The notes under the pieces were generated by a model, which was not told where the DNA came from, did no database searches, and worked only from the letters and a program-made list of their open reading frames with translations. This document shows, piece after piece, positions 24,126-36,199 of a stretch of DNA of 64,000 bases. Where the stretch lies: contig NW_006281099.1 of the NCBI RefSeq assembly GCF_000203795.2, positions 670,690 to 734,689 of the forward strand, read 5' to 3'. This DNA comes from Batrachochytrium dendrobatidis JAM81 (taxonomy: Eukaryota > Chytridiomycota > Chytridiomycetes > Rhizophydiales). The position numbers were made by a program, and so were the translations under genes. Within the stretch, counting starts at the first letter, position 1, and the number at the start of each line of letters is the position of its first letter.

Positions 24126-26083
24126 ATGGTGGTGATTATACATGCAGTGCTGATTGCTGCTTTGGCTACAGTCGTTTGTAAGTATGATTTGCACTATCTA
24201 GCCATGTGTCATTTGATCATTCACAAGCATGAATGCTAACGGGTTTTATTAAAACAGTTGGACAACCTGCTAAACTGCCCACAATTAAACCGCCTGCTAA
24301 ACCGTTCACAGTCAGTACAAATGGTCGATGTGGACCCCATACTGGCACCACATGTCCAGACAACAGTTGCTGCTCTCAATCTGGACGATGTGGACTTTCC
24401 CCTGACCATTGTGGAACAGGTTGTCAAAAACCCTTTGGAACTTGCTGGAAAACTACCGTGTCGCCTGTCTTGGGTGACGAGTATGCAGTCAGTATAAACG
24501 ATCGATGTGGACCAGAATACAAAACTAGGTGTCCTGACGATAAATGTTGCTCTCGGAATAGATTCTGTAGTGCCGATGATGACTATTGTCGAGACGGATG
24601 TTTGTTTGGATACGGACTCTGTCTTGAAGTTTCTGACCCCACTACTTTACCCAACGGTCTTACAATTGGTCGCCGCCAATGTGGACCAGACATCGGTGTC
24701 AAATGTGCCGGATCGAGTTGCTGCTCCAAAGACGGGAAATGCAACCGTAATGAACATCATTGTCACGCAAACTGTATGGAGGGATACGGAGTTTGCTGGG
24801 ACAATAGCGTGCCATTCAGTTTAGAGAGCGGGTTTCCAATGTCCAGAAACGGTCGATGTGGAAAAGAGTTTGGCACCAAATGCGATTCCAATCATTGCTG
24901 CTCCAAAGATGGGGAATGTGGATCCGATGAGGACTATTGTGAAGCAGGCTGTCAAAAAGGATACGGACGTTGTTGGAAATACAGCCCAACAACTTATGCA
25001 GAGGGCGAGGCTCCGCGCGATCTGAATAATAAGTGTGGGCAAGATCTCGGTGGTATGAGTTGTAGGAACAACCAATGCTGCTCCAGAAGTCAATACTGTG
25101 GAACCTCGGACTATTATTGTGGAATAGGATGTATTCGCGGATTTGGAACTTGCCTAGGAATTAACCCACCAAGAGATGGACCTTATCTCAGCATAAACGG
25201 TCAGTGCGGAGTAGATCTCGATACTGTATGTCCAGGCGCGCAATGCTGCTCTAAAAATGGAGTCTGTGGAACAACTAAAGGTTATTGTGGAAGGGAATGT
25301 CAGAGAGATTATGGAGTTTGTTGGGGTGGTGATACACCACCCTATAGAGCACAACCACCACCACCAGCCAAATTACCACCACCCAGATCACCAGCACCAG
25401 CACCAGCACAACCAAAAGCATCAGCACCAGCACCAAAAACTGACTATCCAATTAGTGCAGATGGTCGATGTGGAGAAGGATTCAACACCAAATGTCCAGG
25501 CAAAGAATGCTGTTCTGGAAAGGGATTCTGTGGAAAAACACCTTCTCATTGTGGAGTAGACTGCCAGAAAGGCTATGGATCTTGCTTGACACCCGAAGCA
25601 CTAGCCAGGTTATTGGCCAAATCATCAGCATCAGCACCAGTACAACCAAAAGCACCAGCACCAAAAACTGACTATCCAATTAGTAAAGACAATCGATGTG
25701 GAGAAGGATTCAACACCCAATGTCAAGACAAAATATGCTGCTCTAAACATGGATTCTGTGGAAAAACACCTTTCCATTGTGGAGATGGTTGCCAGAAAGG
25801 CTATGGATCTTGCTTGACACCCGAAGCACTAGCCAGGTTATTAGCTAAATCATCAGCATCAGCACCAGTACAACCAAAAGCACCAGCACCAAAAACTGAC
25901 TATCCAATTAGTAAAGACAATCGATGCGGAGAAGGATTCAACACCAAATGTCCAGACAGGACATGTTGCTCTGGAAGTGGATTCTGTGGAAAGACTAAAT
26001 CTCATTGTGGAGATGGCTGCCAGAAAGACTATGGATTCTGCCTGAAGCCTGAAGCATTAGCCAGGTTAAGAGGCGAGTTGTAA
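24126..26083 (+). CDS. Secreted CBM18 lectin-like protein, nine modules (gene 2)
   Basis: Exons 24126-24177 and 24258-26083 encode about 625 residues with the same signal peptide as gene 1. Nine CBM18 modules can be counted by their CCS cores. The first six follow each other with short spacers; the last three are joined by Pro/Ala/Lys linkers. Module 2 lacks the usual Gly after the FC pair (RFCSADDDYC), and module 3 has HCHANCMEGYG in place of HCG-x-GCQK-YG, so their sugar binding may differ. The order matches gene 3 module for module, but the residues around the binding face differ at many points. No catalytic domain. Proposed role as for gene 1: chitin binding at the fungal surface or in the host interface. 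Confidence 0.9.
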
Positions 26084-26093
26084 TTTATAGAAT

Positions 26094-26431
26094 TACAACC
26101 CTATTCATGTAAAATGAGCATTAAACATGAATATCAAATGCATAATAAACCGTCAATTCTGACCAGATTTACTGGACAACATTGTATCTTCTAAACTCTT
26201 TTAGTTGACTGGTGATTGACATGCAAACAACAGCTGTGATTTGCTGTTTGAACTAAACCACAAACGTATCTGCAAGTCTTTAGAATACAGCAAGAATGTT
26301 GATTGACAACATCAGAATCCAATATCTGGTGATCGTACAACGTATGACTACCAAAATGGAGAATCTCGGTTCAAACTATACTGTGTGCATTATACGATGG
26401 TCGTTGTTGGAAAGAGTTGAAAATCCCATCA
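26094..26431. mobile_element. Truncated MITE after CBM18 gene 2
   Basis: Starts with TACAACCCTATTCATGTAAA 10 bases after the lectin stop and follows the other copies until AAAATCCCATCA, then breaks into unique sequence. The right inverted repeat is missing. It lies in the same orientation as the MITE at 22346, so the block between is flanked by direct copies. Confidence 0.75.
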
Positions 26432-26622
26432 AATCCAAAGCATAAATATTATGTATTGATTTTACAGTCGCTTGAGATTCAATTCTACAATTTGTGGCAA
26501 TTCAAATGATCAACAGAATGATATTTGCTGGACATGTCAAAAAACCCTCAGGAAATCTTAGACTTTGAATCCATTAAATGTTTCGATAAAATGATCTAGA
26601 TTTGTATTGCTGTGTATCTGTC

Positions 26623-27157
26623 ATGCTCCTACTCATCAAAAGACACAAGACAACCTATCTAGTAGAGACATCTCTTCATGAATCTGTCCAGAAACTCAAG
26701 AGCCGCATTTCACTCATTATTAACAAGGAGAAAGAAGCTAAAGAACTGCGTCTGATGTATAAACCTCCCAAACAAACAACCTACACAGTCCTTGAAGATG
26801 CTGCAGTGTTGGAGCAAGTTGGTGTGGTAGACCAAGACACTTTATATCTAATCTATTTAAACAGTGATGGTATGTAATGACTGCATCATTTACAACGGTC
26901 GACAGCTGACTTGAACCCAGTCTTTTCCTTCTGCCAAGATGGGTTATAAAGTTTATTGAGCATTGTGTGTAGAGAGCATTGGCCAACTAATTTTTGCTTT
27001 TTTATATTTTGGAATATATTATTTAATAACTGCTGCAGATGGTAAATGGGAAACCGTAATGGTTCCACCCTATGAGCCACTTTATGAGGACGCAGATCTG
27101 GCGGACGAAAGTGCGGCGAATAAGGGAAAGGCACCTACAACTCATTCTGCCACATAA
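26623..27157 (+). CDS. Elongin-B-like ubiquitin-fold protein
   Basis: Exons 26623-26869 and 27039-27157 give 121 residues. The N-terminus (MLLLIKRHKTTYLVET) and the central ubiquitin-like fold (LRLMYKPPKQTTYTVLED followed by LYLIYL) resemble elongin B, the adaptor that pairs with elongin C in transcription-elongation and cullin-ligase complexes. The C-terminal part WETVMVPPYEPLYED is not in animal elongin B and is followed by a short Ala/Thr tail. The start ATG at 26623 is the first in frame after a stop. Alternative: a generic ubiquitin-like protein. Confidence 0.6.
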
Positions 27158-27564
27158 TTCTCATTGGTATGATTCGACGATTGGCTTTATTCAGGTCTGT
27201 GTGGTTTTGCTACACAGTATTACCCATAAAAGTAAACTATCGTGTAATATCATTCAAGAATCGTGCATGTTGTTGGCAGTTGGTTTTGTTATTCCTTTGA
27301 GTGCCTCCAATCTTGCTCTAGCTCTTAGTAGCACATCTACAGAGCATTTGATATTATCAAGTCAAAGTGTTAGATTTACATTACGTTTGAATATACAACA
27401 GAAATTGACCGCTAAAATTAATCAATTGTTTCTACCAGAATGCTCGGATCTTTCTTTGTCACTTTGTCCAACTGTGCTGGTTTCCCCGTATGGTTCAAGA
27501 CTTGCATAGCATTCAAATATTTTGATGTTGAGTAGCGGAAAAAGAGTTAGCCATAGAACATGAA
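27158..27564. other. Intergenic region between convergent genes
   Basis: About 400 bases with no recognised gene, RNA or repeat; it holds the 3' flanks of the elongin-B-like and MKS1-like genes. Confidence 0.4.
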
Positions 27565-29699
27565 TCAACTGAATGTTTCATTAAACCTGAATACTCCAAC
27601 CTGTGCTGTCTTGATACACTCATTCGTATATTTAACGATCCACTTGTTCTGGTTTTGAAACCATACTTGTTTACAACCTTGGACTATATTTATATAAAAC
27701 ATATTCCATGTGTGCATAGAATTGTATAAGCACCCACTGCACATAACTTGAGATAAATGCTCAACACTCGAAGAGAGCAGTGCCATTTCAGCATTACCTT
27801 GATGTCTGTATCGCGAATGTATTTAAGATCTTGAAGTTCTGGTGACCCACCAAGAAAGAAAGACTTCATTTTGTGCATAGGAGACTGCTCTGGACACCAA
27901 GTCGGCAGTGTTTCTTGATAGTAGCCTGGCTGATCAGGAATAGGCATTGCGCCATAACCTTGAATAATATGTCTGTCTTTTGAATCCACAGATGTCACCT
28001 TGATTAATAGATTCGACACAACAGTGCTGCCCACTAAATATAAATTGCAGAACATTTATAAACATATTGCCCGCTTTATGTGGATATGTGTGCATCATTA
28101 AACAATAAAGTTTTGATATCCATTTTCATGCATACCATTATAAACAAGTATCACTTCGAATGGAAGTGAGAAATTAGCGTGTGTGTCCTTTCTGATTTCT
28201 GCCACTTGAGAGGTTCCACTTGTACTTGATTTTGAATGTAGCTTGATTCCATTTGCAATATCAATGTTGTATTCTGCATAAATCCAATCGCCGTCAAATC
28301 CAGATGCTGAAATAAGCTCTCCACAAATTAATAATCGCGCATAACCTGTTTCAACTGGATTATCAAATGGTTTTGATATGAGAGCCAATTTTTTCATTGC
28401 ATTCCTTAAACAGTATGGTAGATTAGTAAACTACTATAACTTGAATCAATTTGTCAGCAGGATTAATTTCATTGTAATGATCAAGGTGCTGCTTACTGCA
28501 AGTGAAACTCTTCAAATATATCCTGTTCCTTGATTTCTTCTTTTGTCATTTCTCCACAAACAGCCGATACTGTATACTCGTACGTTTGTTGGCCAATTTG
28601 GAAACTATAGAGGCTTGTTTCATCCTTGACAAATCCCGGCTAACATTTCAATCAAACCATGCCACGAGGTTAGCTGCTTTTTTGTTTGGTATATATATCA
28701 GACAGTCCAATACTAAGCTAAACAACAGTATAAAAACTCTGACGTACTGAAATGGCCATCAGCCCTGAGCTGTAACAGCGAATAGAACATAGACACTTTT
28801 CCACGCGAACGACTTGATTATTGGAATCCAATGTCAAGGATCTATCCAAGCCAGATTTGGATGGTTGACTAGTACTGATTAAACTCAAATTGTTATATAT
28901 GTTAAAATGAATTGCAGCAGCAAAAAAAAGTGCATGGGTTTGAGAACTCACTGAGGAATAGATGCCATAATATACATGGTTTGACAAGTCATACCGCTGG
29001 TTGCATTTTTCCATTGCCCATTTCCTTGCATTGTAGTTGAATCATTTACATTTCCAGATTCATTTCTGTATATATCTGCAGCTCGCTCAACTGCGATCCC
29101 ATCCTGATTGAGTTTTTGTATTTGATTTGCAGATTTGATGAGAGGGATTTGAACACCAGTCATCACAGGTGTATCTATCCATTCCATGTCGATGTAGTTA
29201 TCCTGATCAATATATGTGAATAGCACAATACCGCCTAAACATAACATCAATCAGTATGTAGTCAATCCATCACTTATAAAATGACACTCACCAGAGTCAT
29301 GAACAGATTGCAACTGTCTGTTGCGACGTGATTTTGTATGACGTCGAACAGTTGGATTAGTTCTTGAATCGACCGCCAAAGAACTAATTAGACAATTATG
29401 TTGATATACAACTCAAGAATGCAAACTTTATTCAAACATGACAACTTGCTGAAGTCTTACTCTGGGCCAAACACCTTTTCCTGCCAATCAACTGTTAATC
29501 TTGCAACGAGATGTCTGTCAGCAGAAACATCTGTTTGACTTGTGAGGTTGGATGGCATGTCGCTTGAACAAAGCGAAACCAATGCAGAATGGTCTGCAGT
29601 CGAATACAACACTGTTTGGATCCGAAGTGCATCGATTGAATCCAACGTTCGATGATAATGCACTGTGTGCGGTGAATGAACAGCTGGACTTGCCAGCAT
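27565..29699 (-). CDS. MKS1: MKS1-like B9-domain ciliary protein
   Basis: MKS1 is part of the B9/MKS complex at the ciliary transition zone, the gate at the base of the flagellum. Eight exons (29699-29461, 29383-29292, 29234-28952, 28874-28748, 28639-28497, 28404-28136, 28033-27798, 27648-27565) keep frame and give about 490 residues. The N-terminal part ends with VDWQEKVFGPE, as in animal MKS1. The B9 (C2-like) domain begins near ICGELISASGFDGDWIYAEY and continues through RHIIQGYGAMPIPDQPGYY, TLPTWCP and FFLGGSPELQDLKYI. The last exon (GVFRFNETFS) closes the domain. Presence fits a fungus with flagellated zoospores. The exon 4 start has two possible acceptors. Its start is 120 bases from the divergent antiporter gene. 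Confidence 0.83.
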
Positions 29700-29819
29700 C
29701 AGACTTGTAATGCAAGTCTGCAATACCAACTCGAGCCTATTTTAATCCAACAGAAACTCCGCCCAAAATGTGGCTGCAAGTCTGTTACAACTTGACTTTT
29801 AAATATTCATTATTTGGTT

Positions 29820-32728
29820 ATGCACTTCTCTTGGGCTACTGTAGTGCTGGTTGCTGCTGCTTATCAATTAACTGTCGCTGTTGCTCCTTATACAATCCCA
29901 GGCTCTAGTATTACTGTCACAGACAACTCAAATACTCGACCTCTCAAAAGTAGTCCCAAGCCTGTCTTTCCACAAAAGGAACTAAAGCCTGCTCAGACCC
30001 CTGCAAATGCAATTGGCTTTAAGCAGGACCACATTGATCCAAAAAAACATACCTCGGCTCCATTATCAGGCCAAATTAAAAAAGAATCGTTGAGCAGTAT
30101 TGATGAAAAGGTGCAATACAATGAATTCCATACCCGATCGAGACTGGATGTCTATCTAGTCTCATCCATCGCAATGAATACATGAGCTGTTTCACCTTGT
30201 CTAATCAAGTTCTAACCTGTATATTCAATTCTTTATTTAGCCACTTGCAAAGCTGGACTCATTTGATATCGATAGTGTGATTCAGCAACGAGAGCGATTG
30301 ATTCAGCAAGTAAATCAAGAAAAAGATCGTTTGGAGTGGGAAAACGAAAATGGTCGTAATGACGGTGCTATCGAGCTTATCAACACAAGGTTGTTGTATG
30401 CATTGAAATACCACAACATTTGGATAGCTACTATATCGGTTCAAATTGATTGTTACACGAGGATCCAGAGTATTAACAAATGTCTTTCAATTTAGAATCA
30501 AACGAATTACATTATTGGAGGATGTTATTCGATCATCTCTAGATATATACAAGGAAATTGTTCAAAACCAAAATGTTTCTACAATCGATCGTATGATGGA
30601 GAAAGAAAGTCTTATGATTGTGAACGAATTTCAAAAGGTAGACTGATTTCTGCAAACTCTACCATGATTGACAGATAGATTTTAAACTATTGGGTTAAAC
30701 ATGTTCAAATGCTCAAATACTGATCAACTTTCAAGCTTGTTTTGAGAGCCAAAAATGATCATCTTGCTATCCAGGAAACAAAAAAAGAAGCTGACAAAAA
30801 CACAAAACTGAAGCAAAGTCAAGATCCAGCATCACCGCACAGTCCGTTATCTGGAAGCAACAGTCCAACAGAGACCCCAGTTATTGGAAAAGCAGCTTCA
30901 AAGATAGTAGAAAATGTTATCGACGGAGTATCAAAAGAAGCAGATAAACTGGAGTCGAGTTTAAAAGGTGACTCTTTTATTGAAAGCCAAAAGTCTGAAG
31001 GGACCACTGTAGAGACTGTTCTAAAAGTACAAGACACGAGCAAAGGGTCTGGAAATTCAACCATCCCATCACATAATGAGCCGGATGCTCCAACACTAAT
31101 AGACTCCCATAACAATCAATATGTACTTTCTAAATCTGGAGATACGACTGCACATGTTGAAGGTAATACCATGTAGTTTGATAGTGATGCTTTGTGCGTT
31201 TGAGAGGCATAATGTGTATTATTTTAGCTGGCTATATCTTGTCCTAACTTTGCAGATATTCGAATGCTTATTTATATACATTGAATGACTCGATATTACA
31301 GATACGCGACTATTGAATGATATTCTACTGTTGCTGATGGCGTGTTTTGTGTGCGTCACGGTTCTACATTTGATTGGTCTACCATCATTTTTTGGTTATA
31401 TTCTTGCAGGAGTTTTGCTGGGCCCTCCGGGTTATATCAAAAATGCAGTTCAGGTTGAAACGATTGCTCGTGGTCTTGGTGTGATTTTCATTATGATTTT
31501 TCTTGGTCTCGAGTTTAATATCACAAAAATCAAAAAGGTGTGGACTGTCAGCATTGGCGGGTCTGCTCTTTTACTTTTTCTTACCGAGCTTTGTGTAGTT
31601 TTTATTGGAAATAAGTTTGGAAGTCGGCCCTCGGAATCTCTTGTTGTTGGTGCTTCACTTTTTTTGAGCAGCACCGTGGTTGTTCTTAATTTTATGAAGG
31701 CTGGAGAAGTAGAAACTCAATACGGCCGTAATATACTTGGCGTTCTTATTGCTCAGGTAAATCACCGCTATGTAGATTGATTAAATACAACGAGTATGCT
31801 ACTGCCGTTTATTTTTAGAAAAAATAGATGGATTATTCATAGTCATACATTTTTCCAACTGCATGTATTTTAGGACGTGCTTTTGGGATTTTTCCTAGCA
31901 CTCATGCCTGCGTTAAAATCATCTGGCACAGATGCCGTGTATACTGTATGCATTCTTTGTCTATCACTAGCGGGTTTTCTATGTACATGTCTTATCTTGT
32001 ATTTTCCAGCAATCTGTATGCTGCAATGGCTTCTTCCAACAAGTGAATCTGGCCAAGAGATTTATCTTTTATCAAGTATTGGGTTCTGCCTGATCATCAT
32101 CCAAGTAGGCAGCTATTTTGGACAGTCCATGGAACTTTGCTGTTTTGTAGCAGGTGTAATGATCTCCACACGCAAGTCACTTGGTAATGCAACTGCACAT
32201 GTAGCAGAGCCACTTCGAGGCATGTTTGCTGCGCTCTTCTTTGCATCTATAGGACTGCACATATATCCATCGTTCTTGCTGAATGAGGGGCTACTGCTTA
32301 TATCATTGACGTTTTTGGTTGTAGCGATCAAGATTGCTCTTGCTATAGTTGTTTTCAAGGCTGTTTTTAGGTTTTCTTGGTCAACTTCCATGACGGTTGC
32401 AATTGGCTTGGGGCAAATGTCTGAATTCACATTTGTGCTCGCATCTAAAGCTAAAAGGTAACAGTTTTATTTAGCAGAGATCTAATGAGATGTGTGTAAC
32501 ATGACTTTTAATGGATTTCCATGTTATTTACCTTGTGGAAGTCTCGATCTGGTGACTCGAGAAACCTTTTACATCATGCTAGGTGTTACAACGCTGTCTA
32601 TGGTAGCATCTCCAGCACTCTGGTACCTCGGTGGTTACCTTGATGGGCGTCGCTCCAAATCTGAATTAGTATTGAAAAAGGAAAAGAAGCCAGAATCGGA
32701 TGACGAACTACAAGTCCTTATAGAGTAG
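29820..32728 (+). CDS. CPA2-family cation/proton antiporter with coiled-coil N-terminus
   Basis: Seven exons (29820-about 30149, 30241-30389, 30496-30637, 30736-31162, 31302-31756, 31874-32457, 32542-32728) give about 757 residues. There is a signal peptide (MHFSWATVVLVAAAYQLTVA), a luminal or external region with a coiled coil (SVIQQRERLIQQVNQEKDRL), a Ser/Pro/Thr-rich stretch, then the transporter domain with about twelve helices. Typical elements are LIGLPSFFGYILAGVLLGPP, FLGLEFNITKIKK and FLSSTVVVLNF. The arrangement resembles TMCO3 and KEA/KefC-type K+/H+ exchangers of endomembranes. The join SKAKSLDLVTRETFYIMLGV is as in the family. The end of exon 1 is uncertain (a weak GTCTAT donor, or GTGCAA 39 bases earlier). 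Confidence 0.8.
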
Positions 32729-32851
32729 TTGAATCCAACTGCTTCAGAAGCCAGCCCTTTATTCAAGAATGGATATTGAAGCCAACACCGATTTGCATGT
32801 ACATTAGACTATCCGAATCCTTTCCTTCAACCCATTTTATCTCAATATAGT

Positions 32852-33217
32852 TTATTTTTGAGAAATGTTTTGCAAAATAAGTTCTGTTGCATCTAGAAAT
32901 CGATCCAGACAGTTTGACACACATTCTGTTTCAAGTATAAATTGGATAGTAGATATAAGTTGAATACAGATAATTAGTACTCTGCCAAAAAACAAACTAG
33001 TAACTGAGTGTAGACAAGTATTGAACGACTGACCTCGATCTGCACTATCCAACTGTGGTCTGATTCTTGTAATACACTTGTCCCAGCAGGTTTTTGTAAA
33101 GTCGCTGACCTGTGAATGAAACATGGCCTTTTGCTGCTCATCCATAAGGAAAGAATTGAGTTCCTTCTGTGTTGCTTCATCTAAACTGATGGCTAGTCCG
33201 TTCTTGGATTCAAACAT
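32852..33217 (-). CDS. TIM8: Mitochondrial import chaperone Tim8
   Basis: Exons 33217-33034 and 32925-32852 give 85 residues, the usual size of small Tims. Twin CX3C motifs (CWDKC and, across the intron, CVSNC) form the two disulfides, with FLDATELILQNI after the second, as in Tim8/DDP1. It works with Tim13 in the intermembrane space, guiding membrane-protein precursors to TIM22. The leading MFESKNGLAISLDEATQKEL segment is typical of the family's free N-terminus. Tim8 is preferred over Tim9, Tim10 or Tim13 because of the MDEQQKAMFHSQVSDFT stretch. Confidence 0.85.
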   Translation of the reverse strand: MFESKNGLAISLDEATQKELNSFLMDEQQKAMFHSQVSDFTKTCWDKCITRIRPQLDSADRGQSFNTCLHSVTSLFFGRVLIICIQLISTIQFILETECVSNCLDRFLDATELILQNISQK

Positions 33218-33762
33218 GCTGAATCTAGACAATTGAATAAGATGGGAAAGAAATTTTTATCCAACTAGATAATGGTATAGCAATTTACTGTTCATGCAAC
33301 CAATAGGTTTTAGTAGGGCTGTCATCAATATTATGCCAATAGATGCCCGAAAAGTATCGGTTTGTAGGATTGCTTATTCAGTTTCTGGTGTACGCATTGT
33401 TCTGTTCAATTACTTTAAAATCACATAAGCATCAACTGTAAAACACTTGAATGTTATAGCAAAGCCTTTTTTAGACAAGCTTTGAATATAGTCCACTGTT
33501 AAGCTCAGTCTATACATGTTTTTTGAATAAAAGTAGATCGTATTTATACTTTATTGAGGCATCCACTTATGCAGAGCGTATTCTCAATCAACTGGATTGC
33601 GCAACCCAAAATTCTGATTGGTATTCGTAATTCATCATGGATTTGCAATTATGAGCATATGTGGATTTAATAGTCTGCTCGTTCTAACCATGGCAATCGT
33701 ATTGCAAAGCATGATTAAGCAAGTTAGCTTTAGATGCATTCATGAATCAGAAACTCTAGCAT
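33218..33762. other. Intergenic region
   Basis: I searched both strands for the missing C-terminal exon of the adjacent methyltransferase and found none. No other gene, RNA or MITE end is evident. Confidence 0.4.
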
Positions 33763-35691
33763 TTACTCAACTTGAATTACGAATCCAAACTCTGTGATGA
33801 GATGTTTCACTTCTTCCAGTGTAAACTCCACTGCATCTGCATTCCCTTCAAAATGATATAACAGCGGTCCCACATTGATCCATATGCCTTTTGGTTTGAG
33901 TGCATGCTTGATGACTGCCAAATACTGTGTCAAGTCCTTGGCCGTATCAATAAAGAAACACGTAGCCACCACATCCCATTGATCTATTATGAAAGTTAGT
34001 TATACGTAAAAACAGTCATTTGATCCACCAACAGCAATGATCGAGTATTTTTCAAATACTGGCAGTCATGAACCGAATCTTTATCAAAAAAGTTGTACCT
34101 TTTTGATTTGGAGCTCCGTAGATTTGAATGAAATCCCCCGCCACCATTGAAAACGATACGGTTGGGGGAACATGATCGCTGACAAGAATGTCAGGAATCT
34201 GTATTGCTTGAAGCTGATTTGCTGCTGAAGGAATGTTTGAAAAGCTATGAATCCAAGGATATATCGTAAACTCGTGTGCACGTTCTGGCATATTTAGAAT
34301 AAAATTGGAAGCAAGAAGCTAAATGTTGTAGATTCAACCCATTACAGTATATGGGAGCCATATTAGTATAAAACAAACGACTAGAAATATAATACAATCC
34401 TTGTACAATTGATTGAAATTACAACCCTATTCATGTAAAATGAGCATTAAACATGAATATCAAATGCATAATAAACCGTCAATTCTGACCAGATTTACTG
34501 GACAACATTGTATCTTTTAAACTCTTTTAGTTGACTGGTGATTGACATGCAAACAACAGCTGTGATTTGCTGTTTGAACTAAACCACAAACGTATCTGCA
34601 AGTCTTTAGAATACAGCAAGAATGTTGATTGACAACATCAGAATCCAATATCTGGTGATCGTACAACGTATGACTATCAAAATGGAGAATCTCGGTTCAA
34701 ACTATACTGTGTGCATTATACGATGGTCGTTGTTGGAAAGAGTTGAAAATCCCATCAGAAGCAGTCGATTCTTAATAGGAAAGCATAACACCCATTCAAC
34801 TATTGTCTTCCAAAACAACAAGCAATCACTGCAAGATAATGCTCCATTTTACATGAATACGACTGTCAATCAAATCAGTAAAGCTTATGCATGTGTATAC
34901 CATATACATGGAGAATTCGTTTCCTTGACAAGAGAATCCGTTGGCAACAGTTTCAAATACCAGCCTGCCTAAGCCAGATCCAGGTATCAAAACATGAATT
35001 TCCCCTCTAACCAGGTTTATACTTGTTAGCGAGACTTGGACTACAGATATGCATCGTAGTATGGCATACCTCTCTTGCAGCGGAACATGAGCATAATATA
35101 AATTCATAAAGTCTAGAATGGGACCATAGACATTTGTCCGTTCGACTCGTCCCTAAACCAAAATACAGCAGTGGTCAGACCTACTCACAGATTCATACCA
35201 TCCAGTAGCCATACCTCTTCAGACCAATCTCGTACAAACTGTCTGATTGTTGATTGGACTTTGCTTAGATCACCCTCAGTAATATGATAATCATCTGAAA
35301 CCTTTAACTGAAGCTGCGTATATTTTTGCGAATGATCGTTCGACTGTTTGTCCAACTGTTTGTTCGACTGTTTGTTCGACTGTTTGTTATGTTGGTCAGT
35401 CTCATCCTTTTGACCATTATCAGGCAATAATGACTGCAGAAACTCATTTTGGTGCTCGCTAGTAATCAAATTTAATAGATGGGCATTATGGTTGATGCAA
35501 TGTATATGGGAATGAAGTCTGGCTCGAACTTGGTCGTAAAGGGGTTTTTGTGGAATGGCAGCTATCTTGTGTTCAAGAACGAGAATGGATGAGCGTCGGT
35601 ATGCATTATATGTAGCAACCACTTGAGCTAGATGCTGTTGTTCCTGCAACAGATCGTCATCATTCAGTCGGTGAATGGATGAATGATCCAT
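33763..35691 (-). CDS. Carnosine N-methyltransferase-like (N2227 family)
   Basis: The family methylates carnosine or related His-containing peptides with SAM (CARNMT1 in animals, YNL092W in yeast). Five exons (35691-35215, 35152-35070, 35006-34901, 34318-34099, 33983-33763) encode 368 residues. Motifs in order: [26 protein letters not shown] (SAM loop), QGNEFSMYM joined across the intron to [47 protein letters not shown] and [15 protein letters not shown]. Exon 1 carries a short repeat ([11 protein letters not shown]). Intron 3 is 582 bases because it holds a full MITE. The last exon stops at FVIQVE, where relatives continue for about 40 residues, so the tail is lost or lies in an exon I cannot see. 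The gene is divergent from CBM18 gene 3. Confidence 0.82.
34420..34868. mobile_element. MITE inside methyltransferase intron 3
   Basis: Full-length copy, nearly identical to 22346-22794, with ends TACAACCCTATTCATGTAAA and TTTACATGAATACGACTGTC. It sits between the donor at 34900 and the acceptor at 34319, so it does not disturb the coding sequence if spliced. Confidence 0.82.
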
Positions 35692-35922
35692 GAATATTTT
35701 TGGAGTAAATTGATATCCATCGAGTTTAAATGGAATGGTTGTACAGCGAGCCAATCCATGATAGATGTCTGTTAAACACTATGTATGATATCAAACCTGT
35801 TTATACAAGTGTGCTGATACCATCCACACCTAACACTAGTGATTTTCCGGATGCGGCCATCATAGTGCGCATAAACTGTTGGCTTAAAATACAGCGGTAG
35901 TACTGAACCATCTTGATTGGAC

Positions 35923-36199
35923 TGTTTAGCATTGCCACCGTACCTGCTGTAGAAACAACCTAATCTAGTCTTGATGATGCAAACACTGACACCATGAAAT
36001 AAAGCTCAGTTTCAAACAATCTAGTGTAGTGGCGCGACGTGCTCCACCATGGTATACGATGGCAGTTTAAATCCACCCCTAAACTGATATTCAACTTGGA
36101 AACCAGGAATGCTTATAATAGCCAAGTATTTAATGTGCTGCTTTCCCACATAGCGTATTCATCTATCAATTCAATCATCTCTTGACTTGTAATACAAAT
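35923..36199 (+). promoter_or_regulatory. Conserved upstream block of CBM18 gene 3
   Basis: Third copy of the block at 9144-9419 and 23849-24125, with only scattered substitutions and the same GCTTATAATAGCC element before the ATG. Confidence 0.55.

Larger units (their letters stand above)
22346..26083. repeat. Segmental duplication, copy 1 (MITE + methyltransferase 5' half + CBM18 gene 2)
   Basis: The segment recurs at 34420-38157 with a constant offset of 12,074 bases at every landmark checked (MITE ends, exon borders, lectin start and stop). There is therefore no net insertion or deletion over 3.7 kb. The left break falls exactly at a MITE end. The right break is near the lectin stop codon, where another partial MITE begins. 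Confidence 0.9.
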
